Positions 10,480 through 20,574 of a stretch of DNA of 21,319 nucleotides are shown here, one piece after another. The translations under genes were made by a program, and so were the position numbers. The notes beneath the pieces were generated by a model, which was given only the letters and a program-made list of their open reading frames with translations, searched no databases and was not told the DNA's origin. The stretch comes from Ichthyophonus hoferi (Eukaryota; Opisthokonta; Ichthyosporea; Ichthyophonida; Ichthyophonidae): positions 81,988 to 103,306 of the forward strand of contig NAOQ01000235.1 in NCBI GenBank assembly GCA_002751075.1, written 5' to 3'. Each line of letters starts with the position of its first letter. Position 1 is the stretch's first letter.

Positions 10480-10770
10480 TCCCATAGTTATATACACTTA
10501 TGTATATTATATATAACGTATAGTTGTATATAGTGTATAATTGGATATAGTAAATATTTGTATATTGCGTATAGTTGCACATAGTAGTGTATAATTTTAT
10601 ATGGTGCATATGGTATAGTATAGTTGCTTATAGTATTGCTTGCATAATTGTATATTCTGTATAATTGTGCGTAGTATAATATAGTGTAATTTTATATAGT
10701 ATATAGTATATAGTTATATATAGTATATATTTATATAGTGTATGCTTTTGTATAGTATATATATTGTGTT
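10480..10770. repeat. Degenerate AT-rich minisatellite (TATAGT/GTATAATT units)
   Basis: Blocks such as TATAGTGTATAATT, GTATAGTTG and ATATAGTATATA repeat about every 14-25 bp over nearly 300 bp with no ORF. It is best read as an old, diverged tandem array. Confidence 0.65.
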
Positions 10771-10942
10771 GTAATGATACAAATGACTAGATAAAGTATT
10801 TTAAAGATAGTGGCAGTTATTTCGTATCAATAAAGTTACTATGGATCTATTAGTTTAGTTCGTCCATGATATGAAATGATTGGTCTAATATTAGTTCTTA
10901 ACCAGATGAATTTATTGGGTAATAAATAGAATACGAGTACTT

Positions 10943-11243
10943 ATTAATGAGAATGAGGACACAATAGTATTAGAGATCGAGATAAGATTAGATAAATCTA
11001 GTGGGCCTCACTGGTCTTCTGTGAATTATATTAGTCAATTTGGATCTATAGGATCGGGCACATTTACGTAGATACGCATTAATTGACGCTTACATTAATG
11101 AGAATGAGGACATAATAGTATTAGATTATCGACATAAGATTAAATAAATCTAGTCGGCCTCAGGTCTTCTGTGAATTATATTAGTCAATTTAGATTTATA
11201 GGATCGGGCATTTATGTAGATGGACACATTAATTGACACCAGT
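10943..11243. repeat. 150-bp direct tandem duplication inside fossil A
   Basis: Copy 1 is 10943-11093 and copy 2 is 11094-11243. Both begin ATTAATGAGAATGAGGACA and share TCTTCTGTGAATTATATTAG and TATAGGATCGGGCA, ending near ATTAATTGAC. The copies differ by scattered substitutions and a few short gaps. Confidence 0.85.
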
Positions 11244-11822
11244 GATAAATTAAGGTCGTGGAAAGGATAAAAAAACGGAAACAACCAATAATAGTCATTG
11301 TTAACAGTCGTCAATATTTTAAGGCTAAGTTATACAGAAAGAGAGATTTCTATACTAATACAATTTGTTTCTTTTGGTTTTGTCATATTATGTCGATAAT
11401 TGTTAAAGAAGTTGAAATAAATAATCCTAATACTTCACTAGAATTCCAACTAGTTAAGTCCGGTATTGATTCTTCTGATAGTACTACCTTAGCTATACGC
11501 ACACTATCAAAATTTGATTACAGTCACTGTATATACAATATATCGCCAGGTAAGAAGCTAAAGGCTTCTATAGGTTGTAATTGTCCTCGTCTATTGTAGA
11601 ATTATTTTAAAAACTCGTTTCTGATACAAAATCTGCGCCAGTGGAGCATGATTCCTCTAAGCCCGACGTCGACTTTGAGGTTTCAGAAGAAGGAGAGTCG
11701 TGGATTGCAATTGTTTTCCTGCTTAGAATAACCTGATATGTTGGAGTCCCACTTGTCTCACTAGAATCGGTAGTTATAATTACTTTTTGTCTTACTATTC
11801 TCACAGACCGAAGGATGGTCTT

Positions 11823-11850
11823 AAGAGTTAAACATTGCTTTTTAACTCTT
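11823..11850. repeat. Short perfect hairpin
   Basis: AAGAGTTAAA at 11823-11832 pairs perfectly with TTTAACTCTT at 11841-11850 around an 8-nt loop. It sits within fossil A in a part not shared with fossil B. No T-run terminator or gene context is present, so the role is unknown. Confidence 0.45.
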
Positions 11851-12490
11851 TCAGGCTGTAGCTTTGTTTAGTGTCCCACCAAAAGCCAAATGAAATAGCT
11901 GACATTATTTTAATGTCCTTAATAATGGACTGAGTTGGCGTTATATAGTTTCCACCGACTTACTGACCTGTCAGTATACTTAATATGGTCTTAATAAATT
12001 AGTTAAGCGTTGTTCTTATGCTAAAATACCCGTGCGGGAATATTTTGTACTTAACCGTAGTATCCCGTTTCATTTACCTACGTAAAAAATATTACTGTTG
12101 TGCTAAGTCAAAATTGCCAATAGGAGTGAGCCTCGAATCAATCGGTAGATCAATCTAATTATATCGAGATAAAATTTATTAGATAAAAGGTTTTTTGTAA
12201 GTATTACACTACTGGTTGAGTGAGCCTTAACATCAAGGGATTAGAGCTAGATAAAATTAACCAATCAAATAGCACGGTGCAAGGTTGGTTACCCAGTATT
12301 TTAAATAAGTAATAAACAACAGTAAACAAATTTAATTACTAGCCTAATATAACAACACTACATCCGTAAAATAACAGAGAGAGATTCAAGAGCAGTTAGC
12401 TAAAGCTTTAGCTTGCTCTTTACCAGATGACAACAGCTAGATATAACTCAGTACAATAGATACTATTTTTATTCTTAACATGTGACATGT

Positions 12491-13449
12491 TTAGTCTAGT
12501 ATGACATGAGTGTCTCATATTTTATCGTTCTCCATTTTTTGTTTGCGAATGGTAATATTGGTTTTATTTCTTTGCACTAATTTAGTGGGTTATAGTATTG
12601 ATACACAGTAACTAATAATATCGCTCTTTTACTTTTTGCACCAGTGACCTAGACACATGTGCTGGGTGCCATAGCTTGGAAGTATGACCATAGGGTTTGC
12701 TTAATAGACCAGGAATATTCAGGGAAGTATCCACTATGATTACCTTGATTTGACCATGTATATGATGTCATCTGAGTTGAAGGTACCAAATGTCTATGTG
12801 TCTGGTTTTATTGATGATTTAGAGGAAAGTGATAATAAACATAAGAGTAGTGCTGCTCATGTAGAAAGGGGTGGAGTAGAAGATGATATTGAAGAATTCC
12901 ACAATTCTTGCAGCTCAAAAGCACTCAAGTGCACAGTCAAAAAAATTGTTATGTATACAAGAAATCTTGTGGTTTTAGTAAGAAATATCAGAATCTATGG
13001 TGCTGGTAGATTCTATTTCACTGTCTATAGACATAGATTGTCTAATTTCTGCATCACTAGAAATGAAGTAAAAATCTTCCAAAAGATTTCTAGTAGTTTC
13101 TTCGTCACTTCTATGGGATGAGAGCAATACCCCTGACTTCTTCCTTACCACAGATCCTAACTTGGTTGTTGAGGTTATGGCCGATTTCCGTTTAACTCTG
13201 CTAATTGTTGAAGTAGATACATCTTTTCTATTTTCTACCATAATCAACCTCTTAGTAAAATGAACAGAAAAACCAAGTCTTTTGTAAAATCACTTATTCA
13301 TGCAACGTATGTAAAAGTCAGGATACAGAATAAGTTTGTGAATGCTGGCTATAGAGTTGTTGGTTAAGGTCAATCCAGTTGACCAGGTGATAAGTCTTTA
13401 AGAACAACATATTTTTGAATAGGTACTCGACCTATATGTTATTTAACAT
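12491..13449. other. Unassigned stretch with short frames on both strands
   Basis: A plus-strand frame at 12750-13121 reads an acidic segment (FIDDLEESDNKHKSS, then RGGVEDDIEEFHN). It overlaps a Ser/Thr-rich minus-strand frame at 12975-13247 that begins MIMVENRKDVSTSTISRVKR. Neither has a domain I recognise, a poly(A) signal or clear splice sites. They may be host exon remnants or part of the flanking retroelement. I cannot decide which strand, if either, is coding. Confidence 0.25.
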
Positions 13450-13604
13450 GTTCTCAGCAATATTTGTTCAATTAATTATGTAAAGGATGATGCCATGTAT
13501 CACGTATGTATCATTGTTTTCAGTCTAGTAAATTGATTTGCCAATACGTATTATGCGTGCAGTTAAGCCAATGACGTAATTAGCTAAAGAGCCATTTTAG
13601 TAAG
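13450..13604 (+). repeat. Partial LTR-like copy abutting LTR fossil B
   Basis: TTGATTTGCCAATACGTATT and AATTAGCTAAAGAGCCATT in this stretch match, with changes, the 13735-13798 part of the neighbouring LTR (TTGATTTGTCAATACATAAG and CTAGCTAAAAAGCCATT). It reads as a partial, diverged head-to-tail copy of the same LTR and is part of the fossil cluster. Confidence 0.5.
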
Positions 13605-13801
13605 TGTTACAAGATCGCTAACCATAGATGAGTATTGATCGAAGCCCAGATAATAAGTAGATCAATGATTGTGGCCCAATATTAGTTAGTTGCATAATGA
13701 TTTTATTGCATAAGATTTTTCAATATGATAGTTTGATTTGTCAATACATAAGATATGAGAAGTTACACCAATGAGGTAGCTAGCTAAAAAGCCATTCTAT
13801 A

Positions 13802-13941
13802 CCTTTTTACCATTGCAATCTACAAATTAAGAATGTTAATCTTCCAAATAGGAATTTTAATCTTCCAAATAGGAATTTTAAATTTCAATATGCGAATTTT
13901 AAACTTCCATGAGGATCATCAAAATATTCAATAAAAATCAA
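13802..13941. repeat. Left terminal inverted repeat, built of about 21-bp units
   Basis: Its reverse complement matches 15121-15273. Within it the unit GGAATTTTAATCTTCCAAATA recurs at about 21-bp spacing four to five times with growing divergence, ending in the shared block CATCAAAATATTCAATAAAA. Iterated units in a terminal repeat are usually binding sites for the transposase (inference from other long-TIR elements). Confidence 0.8.
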
Positions 13942-14031
13942 AAGCACAGGCGATAAATTTTTAGTTTTTAAAAATAAAATTAAGCTATGTAACAATTAAT
14001 ATAAATTAAAATTAATCACAACACTAAACTC

Positions 14032-15082
14032 ATGGTACGCCGCGGTACAAAAGGCCAACAAGATAAGTGGTTGCGTAAAAGAACTCCGATAGTTGCTGTA
14101 TATAATTTCGGTTGTTACTGAAAAAGTTTTGCAGCCAACCTCTCCGTGCTATCAAAAAACGGCATATAGATGAGTTCTTGAGGGTGACCAAAAAAAACTC
14201 CAGTGATGGTCGTTGGTTTAGAAAAATTACAGAAAAGCATCGTAATTTCTTAGAGAGTTGTATTGGGAGTAATTCGAGAATAGCTCGTGAAGAATTGGTT
14301 AGATTACTTTTTTCCCAGTTTGGGATAACAGTTTCAATAACGACAGTTAGCAAGCATTTAAAATCTTTATTGTATACTGTTAAATTGGTAAGGATGAATC
14401 TGAGAGGGCCTATTATGAGGTTAACATAGGAAAGAGACGTGATTACGTAAGGCAGTTGTTGAAGTATCTGCTTCAGGAAAAGCCCATAATATATGGATGA
14501 AACCAATGTCAACCTGGATTATCTCGCCGTTATCGTTACGTGGTCTACGGGCCAATACTCTTGCAGCCGGCACAAGAGGGGCTAGTGTTCATATGATTGG
14601 CTGTAAAAGTACAATGGGGTTTATACATCATGAAGTGCGCGGTGGCTCTTCCACAAGAAAAGTTGATCAGGACGGGATGTGAATTTATCTTAGAGTTGCA
14701 AGACTAAATTATAGCTCCCCTGCTGTTATTGTTATTGATAATGCAAGTTGCCATGGCCAGATAGAGTCCCTTTTATTGGAACCCGAATTCCAGGGTAATA
14801 TTTTTTTAAGGATTGGATTTGATAGTTCAATGTGGAATCATATAGAAACAGCTTGGTTAGAGGTTAAGGCCCGTGTTAAGAGAAATATGACTTCTCTATA
14901 GGATCGAGTTTGCGCTTACCAATAATATTGAAAATCCCCCTGTTTCCGAGCAGAGATTAAGAATTGGAATGTTAATGTTCGAGACGATAAGTAATGTGGA
15001 GGTTGTTGATTGTGTCAGCTGCATTTTGGGTGTTAATATGTATTTTGCTCTTTATTTAGGACTTGAAGATGTTAATTTTTAA
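14032..15082 (+). pseudogene. Degenerate DDE transposase of the Tc1/mariner superfamily
   Basis: The likely start is ATG at 14032 (MVRRGTKGQQDKWLRKR) and the likely end TAA at 15080-15082, about 350 codons. The order fits the family: N-terminal part, helix-turn-helix region (FLESCIGSNSRIAREELVRL, then ITTVSKHLK), then the catalytic domain. The first Asp is in MDETNVN (14496), the second in VIDNASCH (14737) and the Glu in NHIET (14845). The last two are 35 residues apart, so a DD35E-like spacing, give or take decay. The C-terminal part includes SEQRLRIGMLMFE. The frame changes at least four times (near 14110, 14420, 14490 and 14570, and again before 14945) and in-frame stops occur, so it is a pseudogene. 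Confidence 0.85.
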
Positions 15083-15120
15083 TTAAATATTGGGAGGCTT
15101 ATTGTTTTTCTCTTATCTTT

Positions 15121-15273
15121 ATTTTTGGTTTTTATTGAATATTTTGATGATTCTCATATGGAATTTTAAAATTTACATTGAAATTTAGAATTGCTATTTG
15201 GAGGATTAAAATTTCTGTTTTGAAGATTGGCATTCCTATTGTAATTAAAATTCTTATTGTGAAGGTAAAAAGG
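15121..15273. repeat. Right terminal inverted repeat of the mariner
   Basis: Reverse complement of 13802-13941 with perhaps 75-80% identity by eye. It carries the same chain of about 21-bp units (read on the minus strand GAAATTTTAATCCTCCAAATA and similar) and the inner block TTTTATTGAATATTTTGATG. Confidence 0.8.
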
Positions 15274-15900
15274 TATAAAAAGGAGACAAGTATAAATGTA
15301 AGCTGCAATAACTAATAAAGGCCCTGGTCGACCAGCCCCTGCACACACAAAAATGCAGGGGAACACAAAATTCTAATAAATTAAGTATCCCTTACCCTCT
15401 AAACAAATATAGGTTACAGAAACGCTCCTGTCTCTACTTATTATTCCGAACAGTGAGGATATATTAAAATTGGATTATCATGATAAAGTCGAAGAAACTA
15501 TAATAGGAACAAAAACAACTATTAATAAACATTGTTCTCAGTCATCAACATTTACTGTTTAATTTATGTGTTTTATATTTTTTATATTATGTCTATAGTT
15601 GTCAAAGAGCTTTGAAGTAGATAATTCAGATACTTTACTAGAATACTAACTAGTTAAATCTGATTTTTATTCCTTCAACAATAATAATACCGTAACTATA
15701 TATACACAACAGCATTTAGACCACGAGCATTGTATATACAATAAATTGCCGAGTAAGAAGCTCAAAGTTTCTATATCTATCGAACATCAGAGATAGATTC
15801 AAGAGCAGCCAACGAGAGCTTTAGCTTACCCTTTACGCGACAACAACCATCTGATAGAACTCCGTACAACAGATATTAGTCCTATTTCTAATAATTGACA

Positions 15901-17065
15901 TTACTTAATGACTAACTTCATAACTACTAATTGAAACCCCATTGCAAACGCTACTGAATATTTAGACGTACAATGCTACATGAACAATAAGTCTTTCTTG
16001 TGTAAAACATTACGTATTCATCCTAACACTTATAAGGGCTGAAAGACTTCAACACTATTCTTATTCATATAATTCATGGAAGACAACTGAAGCCCACTAG
16101 AGTTATCTGATCTTATTTCAATGATCTAATACTATTGTGTTCTCATTTAAAGAGTCTTTAACCAATATCCCTCATTAACGTAAATGATCACATTCTATGT
16201 ATTAGCAAATCAATTTACCTGATTAAGAACGTTATTCAATTAATTAATATTGGACCAATCACTTCATGATACGCTTGTTACCGTTGAACGATCTTGCAAC
16301 ACTCTCCCATTGGCTAAAGCGTTAGAGAAAGCCAAAAGAAAAAAAAAGGCTGAACTCAACGATGCGGCCGCGCTGGCTTTGCCTGGTTTCGATCCAAGAT
16401 ATCTTCTCTTACGTTTTCGTTTGTAGGCATAGGACATTCTTGGCCATTTGAAACAGTCCTGGTCTAAAAGGCTTGATCAAACAGTCAGCAACTTGATCCT
16501 TGGATGAGATGCATTCATTTTCAAACTCATTATTGCTTACCGCTTCCCTGATGTAGTGGAAACGAACAACAATATAGCATGTATTTTTAAGAGCACACGT
16601 CTTGCTGCATAGTTGTACAGCACTTTTGTTGTCGCCGTGCGATGCTACTCTCCCAATATCAAAGCCTAGTCCATCCATTGAGGCTGTAGTGCATACGATC
16701 TGTTGCGTGGTAGCTGTCATGCTAACGAATTCACTCTCCGTTGATGAGAGGGTACAAATGGTCTGTTTCTTGCAGTTTCAATCTAGCAATTCTCCGGCCA
16801 AGAAGATGCAATAGCTGCTGGTACTCATTCTATCCTTTTATCCTTTTGTTGAGAAATCCGAATACGAATATCTTATGGGGTGGATAAATTCAGGCTTGTA
16901 GACGTGTCCTCGTTTGTCTGATTCCGTAAGCATTGACGGTTACTCTAAAAAAAGGGCGCATTCAGGTAGCTGTGTGGGTAGGCAGCCTTTACGTCTAGTT
17001 GTTTTAGGCTATACATGCAAGATCCTGCTATGTCCAGCCGGAGTCTAGTGTTCATGAATGAGCAC
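15901..17065 (-). mobile_element. Ty1/copia LTR-retrotransposon fossil C
   Basis: Minus-strand reading gives RNase H residues typical of Ty1/copia at roughly 16409-16870: STESEFVSMTAT, then DNKSAVQL, then the closing VADCLIKPF. A short reverse-transcriptase trace (LKQLDVKAAY, as in copia QMDVKTAF) lies near 16930-17060. Downstream on the minus strand a purine block GGGAGAG is followed directly by TGTTGCAAGATCG at 16301, which is how a polypurine tract and 3' LTR join. The LTR then runs toward about 15900 and resembles fossils A and B. The element is broken, partial and old, with many breaks. No 5' LTR was found at its upper end. Confidence 0.8.
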
Positions 17066-18805
17066 ACAGGGATCAATATATATATATACATTGCTTTTTA
17101 TTTATTTGCTATTCATTTTTTAAACCAGTGCTTTCAATGCGCTTAAATAGATTGCTCCTTGTTATTGGTTATTATTATCTTTGTTTGTTACGACATAGAA
17201 AAATATTTTTAAAATATACTAAAAATATACCTTGTTCCATATTGTATACTATATTTTATTTCCACCAATTCAGTCAGGTCCATACACATGTAAAGGATGA
17301 TAAAGTAGTTATGATAGCTAGTACAAGTTACCTCTTTGCCTTAGAGTGCCAGATATTTAAAGCCGGTCATATTCCATTTTCAGTACAGTATTTTTTGTGT
17401 CTCTTATGTTATTGTTAGAAATGGGATAAATATGTTGACAAACACAATAAAAAAAAGGGGGGGAAATACTATACTAACTAAAAGACTAATAACAAATACA
17501 TTTGATAGAGCGAAGCGATGAATTCACACATAGACACGAATCAGAATTCTAATAGTTATAATATAACGCATTCTAAGTGTCAGTGACTAATTACTATTAC
17601 ACTCTTAGTTGATGGGACCTAGTTTGTAAGACTTTTCATACAATTTTAGCGATATAGGTCTCAGTAGTGTAGTGGAATAATCTTATATTTATTTATCTCT
17701 CACGAGTGATGGTATAAAGCAACATGTAGGCACTTAACCCTAAACATAAGAATCTCTTCACACATTTTTTGGGCAAACAATAACGTCCAACTATATCTTT
17801 ATTTCTATTCATGACATATATAACCATGATTCTCATAAAAAAATATTACCGGGAGCCTCTTAAAATAATTTCATAGCGGGGTATTGTTGCACTTAGGCCA
17901 AAGCTAACGAATAGAAAGCCAGGTTAGTTTATAAATCAGTAATATAACCCTAGCGATGCGCTATCTTTCCTATTCTACACAATTGTTTTACTAACTAACA
18001 ATCTAATTTAATGATAAAAGTTGCGAATTACCGAATGTTTTTCTGGTATGATTACTTATGTTAGTATTTCAATTTAATTTAGAACTATGCCATATAAAGT
18101 CGTCAGATTAGATTGTCTTGTCTGGTTTTAATAACAAGCGTCTTTACTAAGACATTTCACTTGTATGTACTAAACTTTACAATTATCTATAAATAAGTAC
18201 ATAATTGTTCTATACCATTTGTGAATTGGCCTGTTTCAAGTTTGTCACCGGTAAGAAATCATATCACCATTCTACGAAAGCATTTTAACAACTTATGGAT
18301 TCAATTAGTTGCTAAGAATAGCACCTGGTTAGTGGAAATTTAGCATTTTTCCAACTAATCGAAGCCGTTAAGTCGGTTTATAAACTTAGTGAAAGAGCAT
18401 TGCTTTACCTACAGAATATTTATATTTGGAGGTTTATAGTTTGCCAAATCTATATATGGATCTCAGACGATGGGAGTGAATGCAAAATTTGATAATTTAT
18501 ATTAAAATTCGTGTTCCAATGTTACGATTTACAGCCAGTTTAATAGCTCACACTTGCCCATGTGGGCAGTGCATCGACTTGTGGCCCTGAAGACACAGAT
18601 TACAGTAAGCATTAAGTTGAATGTTAACTTGATGGAAGGCATGCAATGAACATCATATCGTAGACTCAGCATTGTTATAATTCTCTGACCTTTTTGTATG
18701 CCCTTTTTCTTGGAGGACTTTTCCATGATTTTCCTTAAGCTTTAAATTTGATTCAATTTATAAATGCTTCGTAATTTGCTGTCTAATTTTTTTTGCTAAC
18801 CCAAG
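17066..18805. other. Stretch with no supported gene
   Basis: A 96-codon plus frame at 17128-17418 begins with GTG, is rich in Leu, Tyr and Ile and matches nothing I know. A minus frame at 18529-18726 is likewise unassigned. A G-run (AAAAAAAGGGGGGGAAATAC at about 17450-17469) is a minor oddity. The region just before 18806 may hold upstream exons of the lectin gene, but none can be shown. Confidence 0.4.
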
Positions 18806-20367
18806 TATTCACCTAGCTCAGTGGGTGGCCTTAACTTACCAGATTGTAAGTTTGCGCCTACAAGCAACAGCAATTTTTGGCAAGTTACATTCCCAGGTCT
18901 TCACCTTGTCAAACATGTATGAGTAAGTTAATGTGATGAACACTAAACTATATTTTCATTCACCAATGCATATAGTCATAAAAAAATACGTTACAACTGA
19001 TTTCTTTTATTACAAGTCATGGTTTTTCTACTGTTACTTTTGTATGAGTACTCTAGCACGGGTAAATCGGAAGTAGTCTTATTATTGTTTATAGGTTTAC
19101 TGCATCAAGGCACAATGTATTAGAAAGATCTAGTAGTTTTTATTGCTGATGCTATTCTTCTCTACAGATTAGCTTCAGCAATTTGGAGGTTAATATTTTA
19201 CTAAATTTTACAGTGACTGTGGATGGTTTGTATTGTGGTCGAGTACATAACTATATTGCAAATGCAACTTCCACAATTATTTGTGGAGGCGATGGAGTTG
19301 AAGGTTCGGTAGTTGTGTTGAAAGCAGAAAATCCCACTCCTATAAATTTCATAAATTGTAATTTCAATGTATGCGGAGATCTAGAAAGAGTAACCAAAAT
19401 TGAATGTAAGTATTGGTTTTGGCGTGATGTTTAATATGGGACCTTTAGTCTACACATATCTGGAGCTGAGGCTAGATTATAGCACTACTTAGCACCGAGT
19501 TTAGCTATTTTTCCTAGAAGCTGACATAGAAGTTTTATGGCTATTTGCATGAGTTGAGTTTCTTAAGCTGAGACCTTTAGATCTCAGGGTGTTTTTGTTT
19601 TCTAACTAAGAATCCTATTATGTAGTACTTGGACAAAGGGCTACACAGTCTTCTACTTCTTCGGACACTACTGTGGCCTCCATGGCTATTGATGGAATTT
19701 GGAACACATGTGCCAAAGCAAGCTTAATCCAAATATCATACGGGATTCCACCATTACAGCCATGGTGGAATGTTGACATGGGTGCCCCAATTACTGTCCA
19801 TGTTGTTAAGGTATTTTGCTGAAACAAATCTTTACATAAATTTCTAATGATTGACATAAAAATGGTAAGTAGCATTAATTAATTTATTTTTCAATGACCT
19901 CTCTTGGCTCATTATGTTGCACAATATCTGGATTTACAGAGCTTTTTTTTTACGTTATAAGCTGTGGTCACTCTAAATATAGAAACTATTGACCTCATTC
20001 AGTTATTCTACATATGTTTCATGTATAGCTATATATGACAGTCTTTAAGTAAAAATTATTTTCACAGATCACCCATTTAGTGGACGTCTCTTCTAAATGC
20101 GACTCATCTTTTATGGTTTATGTGGATGATCATATATGCGGCATCCACACAAAACCTTATTCCTTTGACAAAGATATAGTAGAATTCATGATTACCTGCA
20201 ACCAACCTGTAACTGGCCAAGTTTTAAAAATTGTGCTGTGGACTGATGCGTGCCAAAACCAGAGGAATGGTTACAGACTAAATATATGTGAGGTAAATGT
20301 GTGCGGAAACAAAAGGACTCAACGTCCGTTAACCACTGTATCTGTATCTGACTCCATGTTTAACTAA
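18806..20367 (+). CDS. F-type lectin (fucolectin/FTP, F5/8-like) gene with two tandem domains, spliced
   Basis: Proposed exons are 18806-18916, 19168-19405, 19626-19810 and 20068-20367 (TAA). Introns of 251, 220 and 257 bp all have GT-AG ends, and phases 0, 1 and 0 keep one frame throughout. Domain 1: SNFWQVTFPGLHLVKH, then FTVTVDGLYCG and CNFNVCGDLERV. Domain 2: LGQRATQSSTSSDTTVASMA, then IDG, PWWNVDMGAPITVHVVK, CNQPVTGQVLKIVLW and RNGYRLNICEVNVCG. ATQSS, A(I/V)DG, PWWxVD(L/M)G and RxxxLNxCEVxV are hallmarks of the eel-fucolectin/tachylectin-4 beta-barrel, usually secreted and binding fucose. The Arg-x-Asp fucose signature after the internal intron is not kept in either domain (ITHLVDVSSK and ISFSNLEVN). 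Upstream exons, including a start, may be missing. ATG at 19019 with MVFLLLLLYEYSST and a phase-1 donor GTAAAT at 19062 is an alternative signal-peptide exon. It would join in frame to 19626 and give a one-domain, 175-residue protein. Confidence 0.75.
19019..19061 (+). CDS. Candidate alternative first exon (signal peptide) of the lectin gene
   Basis: ATG follows TACAAGTC and codes MVFLLLLLYEYSST, a short hydrophobic leader, then a GTAAAT donor in phase 1. The only exon nearby that accepts phase 1 is 19626, and the junction codon becomes GTA (Val), reading on into LGQRATQSST. Joined to 19168 instead it hits a stop at once. It lies within the intron between the two exons of domain 1, so if real it marks an internal promoter giving a single-domain secreted form. 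A 14-codon hydrophobic run could also be chance. Confidence 0.35.
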
Positions 20368-20574
20368 GTATATTAGCAGCTACTCTTTACCAGTGTGCAG
20401 AAATGTGTTTTTACACATTTACTTAATAATTACTGAAACCTGGTAACTAGTAGTTATAGAGTATGCCCACTTAGCTTACTGGTATTAACATTCACTTATA
20501 TATTTTTGTATATATTCTAACCGTTTAATTTTTCAAATGCAGAAGTCAAGGGAGAGATGATTTCCCAAATTTTT

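Larger units (their letters stand above)
10869..12490 (+). mobile_element. LTR-retroelement fossil A (LTR-like part plus internal part)
   Basis: 10869-11243 resembles, on the same strand, the U3-like part of the LTR at 13605 and, inverted, the LTR of the copia fossil that begins at 16301. Shared blocks include GATTGGTCTAATATTAGTT and ACACAATAGTATTAGA. The following DNA (about 11250-11575 and again about 12370-12490) is repeated in direct orientation at 15475-15900; shared blocks include AGTTAAGTCCGGTATTGATT and GATTCAAGAGCAGTTAGCTA. This places both copies in one family, with LTR then internal sequence in the same order. The element is broken with many breaks and looks old from its divergence. 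Assignment to Ty1/copia is by association with the minus-strand fossil and is uncertain. Confidence 0.5.
13802..15273 (+). mobile_element. Tc1/mariner-superfamily DNA transposon, complete at both ends but inactive
   Basis: About 1.47 kb with termini CCTTTTTACC at 13802 and GGTAAAAAGG at 15273, flanked on both sides by TATA, which fits the TA target-site duplication of Tc1/mariner elements. Long imperfect terminal inverted repeats (about 140-150 bp each) surround a degenerate transposase region. It interrupts the LTR of fossil B, so it is younger than that copy. The coding region has several frameshifts and stops, so this copy cannot move itself. Confidence 0.85.
13605..15900 (+). mobile_element. 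LTR-retroelement fossil B: LTR split by a mariner, then internal fragment
   Basis: An LTR-like sequence starts TGTTACAAGATCGCTAACC at 13605, close to the start of the copia-type LTR at 16301 on the minus strand (TGTTGCAAGATCGTTCAAC). It carries CCAAT motifs, is interrupted by the mariner at 13802-15273, and resumes with a TATA-like AAAAAGGAGACAAG and an AATAAAG poly(A)-type motif at about 15315. A CA end near 15452 would give an LTR of about 370 bp without the mariner. 15475-15900 matches the internal part of fossil A in the same orientation and is then cut off by the opposite-strand fossil C. It is broken with many breaks and old. LTR boundaries are approximate. Confidence 0.5.

Noticed and set aside
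14030-14512. 160-codon minus-strand frame
   Set aside because: Antisense shadow of the mariner transposase. The plus-strand reading has the helix-turn-helix and DDE motifs.
10868-16301. A single large DNA transposon or Polinton bounded by long inverted repeats
   Set aside because: The inverted ends are better explained as LTRs of separate retroelement fossils in opposite orientation: a copia RNase H follows one of them, and no capsid, integrase or polymerase B text of Polinton type is seen.
18575-18640. Minus-strand zinc-knuckle-like CNLCLQGHKSMHC
   Set aside because: Spacing is one residue short of CX2CX4HX4C, the frame is very short, and no supporting domain or exon structure is present.
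18812-18865. tRNA-derived SINE suggested by TAGCTCAGTGGGTGG (A-box-like)
   Set aside because: The B-box is poor, and the same bases read in frame as a lectin-domain exon (LPDCKFAPTSNSNFWQVTF) with good splice sites, which explains them better.
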